In this document: in pieces, positions 1 through 10,883 of the stretch
How positions within the stretch are numbered: position 1 is the first letter of the stretch
How the letters are laid out: every line of letters begins with the position of its first letter
Origin: Rhizopus sp. PT2906
Taxonomy: Eukaryota > Mucoromycota > Mucoromycetes > Mucorales > Rhizopodaceae
DNA: 64,000 nucleotides
NCBI GenBank assembly: GCA_025529335.1
Contig: JAMYHX010000062.1
Location: 62,001-126,000 of the forward strand
Reading direction: 5' to 3'
The notes under the pieces: generated by a model
Told to the model about the DNA's origin: nothing
The model's database searches: none
What the model saw: only the letters and a program-made list of their open reading frames with translations
Position numbers and translations under genes: made by a program

Positions 1-29
1 CTTGATTGCAAAAACATAAACTCACACTT

Positions 30-705
30 ATGTCAGACTTTTCTAAAGAAAGAGCTGTGGCTATTCAGGCCGTCCTTACTGCTTCCAAAGTTTGTCAGTC
101 CGTCTTTCAGCACTTGGTTGCCAACGAGACGTTGACAAAGAACGACAAGTCTCCCGTCACTGGTATACACACATACAACTCTTGATATATTGCTGACCTT
201 GTTCTAGTGGCTGATTTTTCTGCTCAGGCCATCATAAACACTTTTCTTTACAAACATTTTCCAAACGATCCTATCGTGGGTGAAGAGGATTCAAAGGATT
301 TACAAGGCGAGAGTGGTAAGGCATTAAGAGATAAGGTGGTATCCCTTACAAATGGCGTATTAAGCCAAGACGAGACACTTTCCGAGCAGCAGGTAAGTTT
401 TTTTATATATAGAATAAGCCCGTCATTGATAATCTAGTAGATCTTGGACGCTATTGATCGGGGTAATTATGCAGGCGGTTCTCGTGGCCGCCACTGGGCT
501 TTAGACCCCATTGATGGAACCAAAGGGTTCTTGCGTGGCGGGCAGTATGCTGTATGCTTAGCATTGATTGTGGATGGTGTTGTGCAAGTAGGTGTCATTG
601 GATGTCCTAATTTACCTGTAAACCATCATGAGCCTCAAGGAGAAAAGGGTGCCTTATTTATCGCAGTGCGTGGTCAAGGTGCATTCCAGGTATAAACAAA
701 GCAGG

Positions 706-762
<57 letters not shown>

Positions 763-1281
763 GAAAAGTAACCAACTTTACTCTCTCTCTCAGCGATCCT
801 TTTCAAACGAAACAGAAACTCGTATTCAGTTTGCAGATATTTCTTCTACTGAAGAATCTACGTTCTGTGAATCTGTCGAAGCAGGTCACTCCTCACATGG
901 AGATGCAGAAGAAATAGCTAAATTATTAGGTATAACACGTACTCCCGTTCGTATGGATAGTCAAGCCAAATATTGCTCTATCTCACGAGGTGATGCTGAT
1001 ATCTATCTACGTCTACCTACCAGCAAAGCCTATGTAGAAAAAATCTGGGTAAAAAAAAATCAATAGCTATTTAAGTAGATTCATAACTCTTTGGATAGGA
1101 TCATGCCTCTGGTAATGTCCTTGTAACTGAAGCAGGAGGTAAAGTGACTGATATCTATGGTCAACCTCTTGATTTCTCTATTGGCCGTACTTTGGAAAAG
1201 AACAAGGGAGTGATTGCGTCTAAAGCATCCATTCATCCTCAAGTGTTGAAGGCTGTTCAAAAAGTATTGAATATTGAATAA
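30..1281 (+). CDS. MET22: 3'(2'),5'-bisphosphate nucleotidase (MET22/HAL2 type)
   Basis: Five exons: 30-162, 208-392, 441-689, 794-1048, 1099-1281, giving about 334 aa, normal for the family. The enzyme removes the 3' phosphate from PAP made during sulfate assimilation; in yeast it is the lithium/sodium-sensitive salt-tolerance protein. Seen: N-terminal SPVTVADFSAQ, the metal-binding VGEED, the inositol-monophosphatase motif ALDPIDGTKGF and a C-terminal TEAGGKVTD block. All joins keep frame. Intron 3 (690-793) carries a run of about 55 A. The start is the first ATG, only 29 bp into the window, so the promoter lies outside. The next gene is convergent, 54 bp away. Confidence 0.93.
706..760 (+). 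repeat. 55-nt poly-A tract inside an intron
   Basis: An uninterrupted run of about 55 A lies in intron 3 of the MET22-type gene, between the donor at 690 and the acceptor at 793. It is on the sense strand and is followed by a pyrimidine tract next to the acceptor. Length in an assembly may be imprecise. Confidence 0.9.
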
Positions 1282-1335
1282 ACAGTTTTATTAAGGAGCT
1301 GTGTACACACAACGTTTGTTCTACACATGATAAAG

Positions 1336-2454
1336 TTATTGTTTTCTATCAGAAGCGTCTTGGTTGACTTGTGTTGAGGTCAGATCTTGAATGACATTTT
1401 CTCTGTAGTAAGCATAAAAAGAGATGGCAGCAGAGGGACCAATGAAAGGCATGACAAACGCAACCAAGAGACCTGCCTTGAGACCACCATCCAAGATGGC
1501 CCACAGAACAAAGGACAGAGATAAGGCGGCAAAGTCAACCATAAAGACACGGGTTGTCAGGATCTGACCAAGATCGCCAAATGATACGGACGCGGGCAAG
1601 TTATCAGGTGCATTATAGAGCAAGACGAGAGAATCCCAAATACGAATACCTTGAAGCGCGACAAGCAGGTACATGCCAAAGTAGATGATCATGTTGACAA
1701 TACCCAAAAGCAGATATGATTTCTCTAGAGCGTCCTTTCCTTCTGCAATCTTTAAGCGGTATCGCATGGCTGGATCACTTACTCTATCGATCGGCGAAGG
1801 CTGTTTAAAGAATCTGACAAACACAGGAATAAGTGGGACGAGTAAGATGGGTGCAAGCTGCCAGATGGATAAAAGGTCTTGTTCCCATTTGGTGTCTGGT
1901 TGTGTCAGTCGTGGTGTCGTCAGGGCGACAGTAGGCAGGCCGTAGCCGACATACATGGCTGTAAACAGGCCATAGACACGATCTATAGTGATGCTCCAAT
2001 ATTCCTCTTTGGCAGGTGCTCTTTTCTTGTAAAACACGTAAAGGGGGACCCAAATCAAGGGGAACATGACCGAGATACTGATGAGGTTGGCAAGAAGACC
2101 ATAGATAGGAAAGAGTGCTAACAGCGTCTTTTTAGAGCCTTTACGCGAACCTTCGATAGCCATGATGGCTAGAGCAGTACCAAAGGCAGCGAGTAAAAGT
2201 CTGAATATGGGTGCACCAAGAATATCATGCATAGCATGCTGATATATATTCACAAACACACATAGCTGTCGATCGAGCATCGAAGATAGTCCCGTGTAGA
2301 CAACTCGTAGATTACCTTGGCTGTCATGGTTGGCAGGGTGAAAGCACATGTCTGTTAATTGAGCACCCCATGGTCTAATTGCTGTCAGTGCGTCTTTGGC
2401 TGTAACGTAGGCTAGACCAGCGCCTGTTATGGCTGCTAATAGCACGTCCATCAT
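1336..2454 (-). CDS. multi-pass membrane protein, function unknown
   Basis: Single-exon ORF of 372 aa from the first ATG. Hydrophobic segments recur along the whole chain (roughly residues 1-20, 80-105, 115-150, 165-185, 200-215, 250-275, 295-350), so seven or eight membrane spans are likely. Short charged loops carry GSRKGSKK and YKKRAPAKEE. No catalytic motif was recognised. The general look recalls small fungal integral membrane proteins found near secondary-metabolism genes, but nothing here supports that role. It is convergent with the MET22-type gene, 54 bp away. The coding call is secure from length and frame; the function is not. Confidence 0.75.
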   Translation of the reverse strand: MMDVLLAAITGAGLAYVTAKDALTAIRPWGAQLTDMCFHPANHDSQGNLRVVYTGLSSMLDRQLCVFVNIYQHAMHDILGAPIFRLLLAAFGTALAIMAIEGSRKGSKKTLLALFPIYGLLANLISISVMFPLIWVPLYVFYKKRAPAKEEYWSITIDRVYGLFTAMYVGYGLPTVALTTPRLTQPDTKWEQDLLSIWQLAPILLVPLIPVFVRFFKQPSPIDRVSDPAMRYRLKIAEGKDALEKSYLLLGIVNMIIYFGMYLLVALQGIRIWDSLVLLYNAPDNLPASVSFGDLGQILTTRVFMVDFAALSLSFVLWAILDGGLKAGLLVAFVMPFIGPSAAISFYAYYRENVIQDLTSTQVNQDASDRKQ

Positions 2455-2499
2455 ATTTAATAATAAAGAAAAGAAAAAAAAAAAAATCCAAGCTATGGT

Positions 2500-2554
2500 T
2501 TCACATTGACGTCGTGTCTAAAAGTCAGTGCATTTAAGTTGCATCCAATTGGAT
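2500..2554 (+). repeat. dispersed direct repeat, copy 1
   Basis: Aligns with 4401-4455 at about 49 of 55 positions without gaps. Both share the cores CGTGTCT, AAAGTCA and TCCAATTGGAT. Neither copy is inside a recognised gene. It is probably the end of an old mobile element. Confidence 0.6.
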
Positions 2555-3095
2555 GTAGCGATGTTTAAAATTCAAATATTTTTGCCATGACAGATGGGTT
2601 TGTAGCAACAATGAGGATATGTCCCCTTAGAAAAGCCTTTTTTTAAGGCTAGGACTTTTATGATTTGGGTTATAGGTAGTGCTTTTCGAGGAATACCACA
2701 TTGCCCAGCAGCTTTTGGATAGATGCATCTTGCTCCTAAAATACTTTAATTAAAATGTAATTGAGACCCTATTTTTTATTCTTCATCTCGAAGCTAGTTT
2801 CCTTCATCGGTCCAAGCGCGTCACATTTTTCAAATTACCATAGTTAACTGCCTTCAGCTTTTCTGTTTGTCTAGTTTTTGTTATGAGTTTGCTTCATACT
2901 TAATACTTGACGAGACGCGTGTATGCTGAATTGATGATTGTCGTCAGTATTAGTTAATGTTTTAATTTACCCAAAAGCGTTTATACACGCATATACTTCA
3001 ATCGGGTCATTTGTTCCTGAACCTTTTTGTAGGGTGAGTGAAACTCCTCTCATGTATTACGCTTTGCCAATCAAAAGTTTGTTTTCTGGCATTAA

Positions 3096-3360
3096 CCAAC
3101 ATGCACCAGGAAATAGGGTTAAAGAATGTAAATACGATGTATCATAGTTGCACGTATTCTTGTATCTTTGTTGATCAACTGACAACATAAAATTAGAATA
3201 GATAATAATATTTCTTTTTATCTCTTTTTCTTCTTGAAAAGAAAAGAAACAACCAAGACGATGAATAATTTTGTTGGAAGGCATCATAGGTAATGAGTAG
3301 AGGCAGTGTCTGTAGTATTAGTCTAATTTCTGGCGCATTTCCTGATGCATGTAGTGTTTC
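3096..3360 (+). mobile_element. MITE family, copy A
   Basis: About 265 bp. The left end reads AACATGCACCAGGAAATAGG and the right end is its imperfect inverse (CATTTCCTGATGCATGTAGT). Internal block TTGTTGATCAACTGACAACA followed by a T-rich stretch and TAATGAGTAGAGGCAGTGTC is shared with copies at 35460-35726 (same orientation) and 50839-51233 (inverted). It has no coding capacity, so it is a non-autonomous DNA transposon. The right end abuts a truncated protein-family member. Confidence 0.7.
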
Positions 3361-3389
3361 TCAATAGAAAAAGGAAGCTCTCAACTTTT

Positions 3390-3790
3390 GAGCCTATCGA
3401 GAGGAAAATTAAGATAAAGATACCAGATCACATAATGAAGTTCGGACCTTATGAGATTGGATTAACAGAAGGAGCAAAAATAAATGATCAAAGCGGAAAT
3501 AAATTCTTGGAGGATGCAATGATCAAAGCTCCAAAGCTACTGAAGGACATGATATCCAAAATTATTAATACCGCGCCTCACAAGAGAAACACATTAAGAA
3601 CAATCGGTTTAGTAATCAGTCGTAAGTGAAAAAACCTCTTATTAAAATACAACATATTGATTTAAAACAAAAAAACAAAAAAATAGGGCTTGATATAACA
3701 ATGCTAGTCATGGATTTCTCTACAAGGTTTGTTTTTCGGCAGAGAGTAGCATACTTGATAGAGGGTCGGCAATTTCGCCACACAAATTGA
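3390..3790 (+). pseudogene. truncated member of a multicopy protein family (copy 1)
   Basis: A frame to 3629 reads GAKINDQSGNKFLEDAMIKA then PKLLKDMI and IGLVIS. The same order appears near 37100-37230 as LNGNKIIQERG, KLLKDMLDLL and VGVVHS. After a plausible intron (about 3621-3687) a second block GLDITMLVMDFS follows, matching the GLHMKVIIADWP block of copy 3. The N-terminal half is missing, cut off where MITE copy A ends. I recall such proteins being highly multiplied in Mucorales genomes, but that is memory, not a search. Confidence 0.5.
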
Positions 3791-4400
3791 TATATAATGG
3801 ATTGTAGACACGAAAAAAAAGATTGAGTAACACAAGAGAGGCGTAAGCAATGTTGTAATCAACAATAAAATATGCACATCAAAGAATAAATCTACTATGT
3901 AGATTCTCAACGATAGCTCCTTAGGCAATACTATGTTATTAAAAATGAATTAGAACCATAATCAACCACAAGTAAATTCAACAAACGTGTAGACACAAGT
4001 TATGTAGTAGATTTTCAAATCATTGACTATAAATACCCTTATTCTAAACTCCCTTTTAAGGAGAGCTTTATATTATCGAATAAAAGAGTCCTAAAAGCAT
4101 TGACCTGTCTTTTTGATAATATAAAACAACTTTCACAAACGCGATGTTTTTTACAGATTTGTGAAATTGAAATTATGTCAATACAAGTAAAAAAGTGTTG
4201 TGCGAAATAAAGTGATGTAAAACCGTTTTTAAAAAACTATGCATTTACTATTTTATACAAAGTAAGTGAAGCAGGGAGTGACTCGTAGAATTAGCCATAT
4301 GAAGATCAAAAATGTTTATTTATTGTAAAAATACGCTCTCAGATAACTGCAAAGATGCGCATTCTTCGCGCATTACTCCATGAGAAGGCAGCGTCACTAT

Positions 4401-4455
4401 TTCACATGGACGGCGTGTCTGAAAGTCAATGCATTTATGTTGCGTCCAATTGGAT
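4401..4455 (+). repeat. dispersed direct repeat, copy 2
   Basis: Partner of the repeat at 2500-2554 (about 49 of 55 identical). It lies in an unsupported 94-codon frame. Confidence 0.6.
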
Positions 4456-4888
4456 AGTATTGAGAACGTCACAGAGTGACCTGATAATCACTTCAGACGC
4501 GTATGTGGGCGCACATTTTCTTGTCGCGTATGAATACAAATGTTCCTTCTACGAGCGGGGTATTATTACACCAACAAGGGAAATTTTCTTGAAAAAAAAA
4601 GCTCCGTATCTTTCCCGATGTATCCCGTTCTTTCAGTGAAAAATAACTCGCACACAAAAAGAGTATTAATAAAGCTGCTTCCTCTAAAGATGACTATACC
4701 AAAACCTTAGAGGTGTATCCATCACGACTTTATTTATTTACATCGTATTTGTCAGTTATATAGTATATTTATGCAACTTTTAAGCAGATTTTAACTTGCG
4801 ACAAGGTGAAAACCGTGTAACTAATAAATAGCACTAGTTTCTCTCTTTTCTTCCCACTTCTTTTTCTTTTATATATACAAAAAAAATA

Positions 4889-6087
4889 ATGCCCGTAACA
4901 AAACTAACGATTGCTCCTGATGTTGATCAATACACTTTGATCAATAAAAGCAAAACCTTGGCTGTCATGATCATGACGTATGGCGCTACTATCACTCATA
5001 TCCTTACACCTGATAAAACAGGCACTATTCGCGACGTTGTACTGGGCTTTGACGACTTTGAATCCTACAAGAATCCTTTGAACAGATACTTTGGCGCTCT
5101 CGTTGGACGATATGCAAATCGGTATAAACAATAACCAATACATGAAAACCTTTTTTAACATTTCGTAGTATTGCCCAGGGTAAGTTCACAGTGGATGGTA
5201 AAGAGTATCAGTTAGACATCAATAATGGCCCAAATGCCCTTCATGGCGGTCTTCAAGGGTTTGATAAAAAGATTTGGACGGCAACTGTCGTTTCGGAAGA
5301 ACCTGCATCTGTTCGTTTCGAGCTTGTCTCTCCCGATGGTGACCAAGGGTATCCTGGTACGCTAACGACTCAAGTGACCTACACAGTGACAGATAAAGAT
5401 GAGCTCGTACTCGAATATCACGCTACGACCGATCAGGACACGATTGTTAATTTAACAAATCATTCATACTTTAACTTGGCCGGTGTTGAGTTGAATCCAA
5501 AGATTCTGGATCATCGAGTGACAATGACAGATGAGGTCAAGGCTGTATTGGAGTGTGATACAAACTGCTTACCTACAGGAAAGGTCCTTAGCTGGTCTGA
5601 AGCACCTTGGATGAACTTTTCGGTAAAACAAAAAACAATACAAAATACAAAAAAAAAAAAAACTCATTGTCTTATTTAGGGACAAAATGCAGGTTTACCT
5701 ATTGGCGCAAGGCTTGAGCATCTTCAAAATACTCGAGGCTATGATCATCCTTATGTGATTCATAATGAATATAGAATCGACACAGCCAACTTACCTCTCC
5801 GTCACGCTGTCAATGTGTATTCTCCCGAATCAGGTATCGAGCTTGACTTTTATACAACTGAACCTGCTTTCCAATTCTATACAGGCGGTTGGCTATCTGA
5901 CGAAGGATTAGAGGCAAAGAAAGATCAAAAGAAAACAAAGCTTGGACCTAGCTCAGGATTCTGTCTAGAAGCGTCTCGTAACCCTGATTCACCCAGTAAG
6001 CCCGATTGGCGAAGCGCGGTTTTGCTTCAAAAGGATGCAACCTATACCGCCAAGACCGTGTATGCTTTCCATGCCCGTTTGGATTAA
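4889..6087 (+). CDS. aldose 1-epimerase (galactose mutarotase)
   Basis: Exons 4889-5121, 5169-5622, 5680-6087 give about 364 aa. The enzyme interconverts alpha and beta anomers of aldoses such as galactose and feeds the Leloir pathway; it is cytosolic. Seen: YGATITHILTPD near the start, GRYANRIAQGKF, NGPNALHGG, the histidine-bearing NHSYFNL, GYDHPYVI and the C-terminal GFCLEASRNPDSP with the catalytic glutamate. Length is typical. No GAL cluster partner lies nearby. The start is the only ATG upstream of the conserved block and follows a pyrimidine-rich leader. Confidence 0.93.
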
Positions 6088-6119
6088 ATAATAAAAAATG
6101 CAATTTTATTCTATAAAGT

Positions 6120-7334
6120 CTAGTCTAGAAATTCATACCGAAGGAAAGGGCCGAGGAATAACCTGCCTGTGAGTGCCATGAAACAGAGCTGTGCTGCTAT
6201 ACACATGGCCCGTGTCCTTCCTTCAGGTTCTTGCTTGAGCTTGCCTTGACGTAACGCCGCTTCAAGCGATACTGCGATACCTTGGATCGTAAAGAATGCA
6301 AAGTTCTCCAAGGTCAATTTTCTGCAGGTACTCATGATAATGACTTCATGAAAGGCCCCGCTGATGATGAATACAAGAAGACCGCGTCCGTATCTTGAAG
6401 AAAAAAAGGATTTGAGCCCATTGGATGCGTGTTTGTCAATGTGTTTTGATTTACGATCGTGTTTTCTATGTGTCTTTTCAACGACGACAAAGACCTCCTG
6501 TTCTTCATCCATACTGTTTTTTCTAGAGGATGATTTACGTTGTAATTCTTGACTTTTGACAGGTGTATGCTTTTCAGGTAAGAAGACTTGCTTATGTAAC
6601 AAGTTGCGCACGGCTCTATTCCATCGTCGACTAAAACACAAGCACGCGTCAGCTAAAGTGTATGATGTGTGTTCCATCTTTTACCTCCAAAAATCTCTAG
6701 GACTTGCAGCAAGAATGGGAGAATTGAATAGCTGAACCATGTTCCATCCTGTGACGACCTGTTCTAGCCCCATAAAGATGTCAACTATACCAAGCAGACA
6801 ATAAGCTTTGACACCATACAGTATCACGTAAATCAAACTCATGGGATGAAGCCACGGATAATATAATGCAAATAGTGTTCTGTGTGGCAATAGAGGGTCA
6901 ATAAATAGATGCATGAATGACCACTTGAGGATGCCTAGGCAGGAAGTAGCTGCACCCCGACACCTGATCCTGTTGGTATGATTATCATTGGGTTCTACCA
7001 TGATCTTTATCAAGGTATCTATCCATGCTATGGGTGTAAGTTGGTCTGTTGGCATATGAGCAGAATAGGAAACAACAAACCACGGCATGGCTGCGTATAA
7101 AACATTGAGTGGTCTATTAGGTGATACGAATATCAAGGGTAAAATAGCATGGATGCATGCAAGAACAAGACGTAGCTGTATCGGAGATAGAGGTAGTCGT
7201 TTGTCGTTTCGTAGCAAGACAAGGTCAATACCGATGACAGAGGTATAAAGTAAGATCAGTTGAGTGTAAGGTAATATGACAGGTGGTGGTAAAGTTATGT
7301 CCAGTAGTGGTGATTGCGCGTATTTGTCATCCAT
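6120..7334 (-). CDS. membrane-bound O-acyltransferase, wax-synthase-like, paralogue 1
   Basis: Two exons: 6685-7334 and 6120-6630 on the minus strand, about 386 aa. The intron (6631-6684) falls inside the conserved SPRDFW-SRRWNR block. The family (wax synthase domain, MBOAT_2) transfers acyl chains to an alcohol or sterol acceptor in the endoplasmic reticulum. Seen: several hydrophobic segments, SPRDFW, RRWNRAVRNLLHKQVF and the catalytic-type histidine in SGAFHEVI. An insert of about 35 residues rich in D, E, K and H sits between RRWN and the GRG block and is absent from the neighbour at 7753. The two are divergent paralogues sharing about 420 bp of promoter. Substrate unknown. Confidence 0.78.
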
Positions 7335-7752
7335 TTAAAAAAAGAAAAAAAAAAAAAAAAAAAAGGAAAGAAAAAGGAAATGAGGGGTTAATATTAATAA
7401 ATATTTATGTATTGTCGGACTATCCTTTCTGTATACAAATGGATGCAATACTATTTTACAAAGTTCTTAATACAGAGAGAAATCAAAGCTATAGCCTTGT
7501 TCATATCTCATTGTTGCCTTTTTGTCTGGTTAAATTTGATGAGTCTTGTACAACGTTTTCATTCCTGCGCAATTATTGCGTAAAGATACACAAATTAACC
7601 TTTTGTCTCTTTTTTTTTTTTTTTTCTTTCCTTTTTCTTACGTTTGACAGAACAAATCATTAAATAACACAAACAGGAGTAATAATACAATACTCAAGAC
7701 AACATAACGAGTTCAATAACCTTTTTTCTTTGTACTCTAAACAGAAAACAAG
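7335..7752. promoter_or_regulatory. shared promoter between the two acyltransferase paralogues
   Basis: 418 bp between divergent starts. It contains poly-A and poly-T tracts at both sides (about 7340-7380 and 7610-7625). No specific binding site was recognised. Confidence 0.4.
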
Positions 7753-8882
7753 ATGCCATGGCCATTAAACATTAGCTTACCAGATCCTATTGTCATTCGT
7801 CCTCTTCCTCTCACTGGCCTTTATGCCTGTATGTTGGGCACAGACTACTTGTTACTAAAATATCAGCACAAGGTGCCGATCTCGAAGAATAAGCTACGTG
7901 TTATCATTTCCACTGTTCATGCTGCAGTGCCTCTCGCCGTCGTATCTCCTTCCTCTCCTGCTAATATTGCATTTGCTCTTTTACCTTGGTTTATTGCTTC
8001 CTACAGTGCATTCTTACCGATGGAAAAGTTTACTGTCAAGGAATGGTTAAGGTCAGTATTTGAAACTTTCATTGATAAGTCTCCATCGAAAGGAGAAGAC
8101 GTCAGAAAGCTGGGGTTTGCCAAGATCATCAGAGGCACAATCAAGTTGATCACTCTCACATCGCTCGTTATTCCTGCCCTTCCTTCTGATCCAGAGTATA
8201 TGCTGAGACAACCTTGGTTGAGCAAAGAGAGTATAACGACCACCTTTTTGATTGGTCTTGATGCTTATCTCATATTTGGTGCAGCAGATATAATAACTGG
8301 AGCTATTCAAACCGTGTCTGGTCAAAAGATGGAGGACATGTTTGATTCACCATTTATTGCTACAAGGTAAAGAAAGAAACAAGAAAAGAGAGAAAGAGTA
8401 TTAACAGACGATAGTCCTAGAGACTTTTGGAGGTAAATTCAAGCAAAAGAGAGCAAGAACAGTAGGTGATAACTTCTCCTTTTTTTTACAGCCGTCGATG
8501 GAATAGACACATTCGTAACCTACTACACAGACAAGTATTTCGTCCTGATACAAAGAAGGAAAAAGGATTTCTCAATTCACCTCAAGGACGTGGTATCTTG
8601 GCATTTGCAGTAAGTGCTGCATTCCATGAACTGATCATCTGGAGTGTATGCCGCAAGATAACCCTAGAAAACTTCTGCTTCTTTTTGCTCCATGGGTTAG
8701 CTTGTGCGGCTGAGGTCAAGTACTTTAATAAACAGGTGCCTCAGACAAAACTGGGTAAAATTGGCTGTATGATGGGTCAGATGAGCTTTATGGTCCTCAC
8801 AGGTCGACTCTTTTTGGCACCTTTTCTTAGACATCGATTTTTACAACCACTGCCATTGACTGAAGTCACTATTGTTTCATAA
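7753..8882 (+). CDS. membrane-bound O-acyltransferase, wax-synthase-like, paralogue 2
   Basis: Exons 7753-8366, 8415-8432 and 8492-8882, 340 aa. The middle exon is only 18 nt and encodes most of TSPRDFWS. Conserved blocks: SPRDFWSRRWNRHIRNLLHR, SPQGRGILAF and SAAFHELI with the MBOAT histidine, then LENFCFFLLHG. Six or more membrane segments are likely. Head-to-head with the paralogue at 6120-7334, which has SPRDFW uninterrupted on its upstream side, so the two differ by one intron. Probably a tandem duplication followed by inversion and intron change. Confidence 0.8.
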
Positions 8883-10085
8883 AATCATTGTTTTTTAAAA
8901 TAAAAAATGACATACCAAAGGAACACATGAGGAAATAAGAAGCCTTGACTAGACAGACCAGGAACTTTTACTTGACAACAATCAATAAAACGTTAGTTTA
9001 GACCTTACATCCTTCTGTCTGAATGGTATTACTATTCGATAAGGTATACAGTGTTTTTAAAAATTAATGTCGCGCCAAGATGTCGCATTCCTGTATATTT
9101 TGTATTGTAAAAATTCAATTTTTGCGACATTACTTTCTGGAAATACTGTATATTGATTTTTATTTGGGATCTAATCCTTTGCTTAAGCACTTATCCCAAC
9201 AGCTTTTAGAATGCTTAATGTAACCTATCCTCCTATTTTATTAATTCATTCTCAGGCATTTGTATTTGTTATCCCTCACTTTCAAAAGTAAATTCGCATG
9301 TGATCGAAAATAAATGCACCCAATGGTGAGGACAAAATTTATGTTATATGAAATGTACAAAAAATCATGTAAGTACTTTGATACCGTGTTATTTTCCCCT
9401 TTTTCTTAATATAAGCTCTTATTTTAGGTCACAAGTCCGCATGATACTGTTAAAGGAGGACCAGGCATCGCCAGATATAGCCATGTTCTTAGGCAACGAC
9501 GTCCTTGATGGGATCAGAGACGAGGTTAGAAACAAGTTCAATATGGGAACCGAAGTTTTGCCATTGGAGATTGAACACCATTAAAAGACCGTTATGAAGG
9601 CAAAGACAAAAACAAAAAACCTATTATAAAAGATACAATCTTGATAACAATTAATAATAGGAGACGATGGAGAAACAAATAAGCCCATGAAAAGCTGGAG
9701 CAAAGGTGATGGCCTGCTGCTCAGATGAAATGGATAGCAGTGTGGATGATGTACTGCTGATAATAAGAAATTTGTAAGTTTACAATGTAACTTTGCCTTT
9801 TTTTTTTGAACTTGGCTAATTTGATACAATATAGAATTGAACGTCTTCCACACAAGAAAGCCAGTGTGGTCATAAAAGAAAGTCAGTTATGGACGACCTA
9901 TTTTGATGTAGCCGTTCAACCTTCACTGTATTTATTTGTTTACGCTGTGCAAGCTTGATCAATAAAGTTTACTTAGTTCAAGTGTAATTATGATTGTTTA
10001 TAAATTCCACATCAAAAAACCCTGTGCTGAGCTTTATATTCCTTGCCTTGATTGAGATCGCGCTTTCCCTTATATTTTTTTTATA
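8883..10085. other. 1.2-kb intergenic region
   Basis: AT-rich. It holds one arm of a dispersed inverted repeat pair (9279-9357). A frame at about 9430-9584 (RMILLKEDQASPDIAMFLG onward) continues to a stop but shows no known domain, and the following 270 bp resemble decayed coding sequence. I cannot support a gene here. Confidence 0.45.
9279..9357 (-). repeat. dispersed repeat, inverted relative to 28860-28938
   Basis: The reverse complement matches 28860-28938 closely, sharing TTATTTTCGATCACA, GCGAATTTACTTT and CATTTCAT-ACAT-AATTTTGT. The two copies are 19.5 kb apart and in opposite orientation. No coding content, so an old mobile-element fragment is likely. Confidence 0.65.
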
Positions 10086-10883
10086 ATGTCAATAACAAGA
10101 ACAAAAGCAAGATTGGGTGAAGCAATCTCGCTTTATGAACAATTATCTCAAGAAATCAAAGATACTAACAATGCAGCCACAATGACGGATGAGCAGTGGG
10201 CCTCATATATACGAACATTAGGCCATGATGCAGCAAGATTGATTCAAACAAGTCGATCCATGGACAATGACCACTTGATGCGCGCTCTATTAAACAAACA
10301 AAGAAAACTTGAACGGCATAAAGCATGGAAAAAACGTGCAAGGAAAAGAGAAAAGCATGAGCAACGTTTGGTTGAAAAGCGAAACAAACAGTGGATAAAA
10401 GAGATTGAATGGAAAGTGACAACGGCAAAGGTGCAAAAGGATACAAAAGACCAAAAGGAAAGGGAGACAAGAACAAAAATCAAGGAATTATCTCGACTGT
10501 TGACCAAGTTGACCGAACTAAGAAACCTTCGTCGAAAGAAATTGGAGAGTCAGGGCCATTTCTTTGCAGATGATGGAAACGAATTTTTCAATAAAGTAAA
10601 GGAATGGCATGAACAACAAGAAAAGGAGGAACCTGAGCGTAAAGAATTGATCATTGACGAGCAAGATCATTGGAAACACATGGAGCTGGACAGAACTGCT
10701 TATGAATACTGGTGTCAAGCGAATCAATCGACAAGCGCACTTTTACGTATCAGAAAAGAATGGGATCAGTATATTTGGAAGAATCATGAACGAGATGAAA
10801 GTGATCCAGTAGGAAAGATACCTCCAACCTTTGTTAAACCTTCACCCCCAGCCAACTGGGTATGGGCCACTTATCTACTCTAA
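10086..10883 (+). CDS. PDCD7-like protein (U11/U12 minor spliceosome 59K type)
   Basis: Single exon, 265 aa. The centre (residues about 80-200) is a highly charged K/R/E coiled coil. The C-terminus carries ALLRIRKEWDQYIW, then PPTFVKPSPPANWVWATYLL. This matches the end of vertebrate PDCD7, which has an IRHNWDQY block, a PP-rich spacer and a final WATA. PDCD7 is the U11/U12 di-snRNP 59K protein, needed to recognise U12-type introns. The vertebrate protein is longer, with a proline-rich N-terminus missing here. The final 9 bp overlap the convergent DML1-type gene. Confidence 0.75.
   Translation: MSITRTKARLGEAISLYEQLSQEIKDTNNAATMTDEQWASYIRTLGHDAARLIQTSRSMDNDHLMRALLNKQRKLERHKAWKKRARKREKHEQRLVEKRNKQWIKEIEWKVTTAKVQKDTKDQKERETRTKIKELSRLLTKLTELRNLRRKKLESQGHFFADDGNEFFNKVKEWHEQQEKEEPERKELIIDEQDHWKHMELDRTAYEYWCQANQSTSALLRIRKEWDQYIWKNHERDESDPVGKIPPTFVKPSPPANWVWATYLL

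Larger units (their letters stand above)
2455..4888. other. 2.4-kb intergenic region with dispersed repeats
   Basis: AT-rich, no supported intact gene. It contains one of two related 55-bp repeats at 2500-2554 and its partner at 4401-4455, a MITE copy (3096-3360) and a truncated member of a multicopy protein family (about 3390-3790). A 94-codon frame at 4355-4639 crosses the second repeat and shows no recognisable domain; I treat it as repeat-derived. Confidence 0.6.

Noticed and set aside
4355..4639. 94-aa ORF in the 2.4-kb gap
   Set aside because: It overlaps a dispersed repeat and has no recognisable domain or splice partners.
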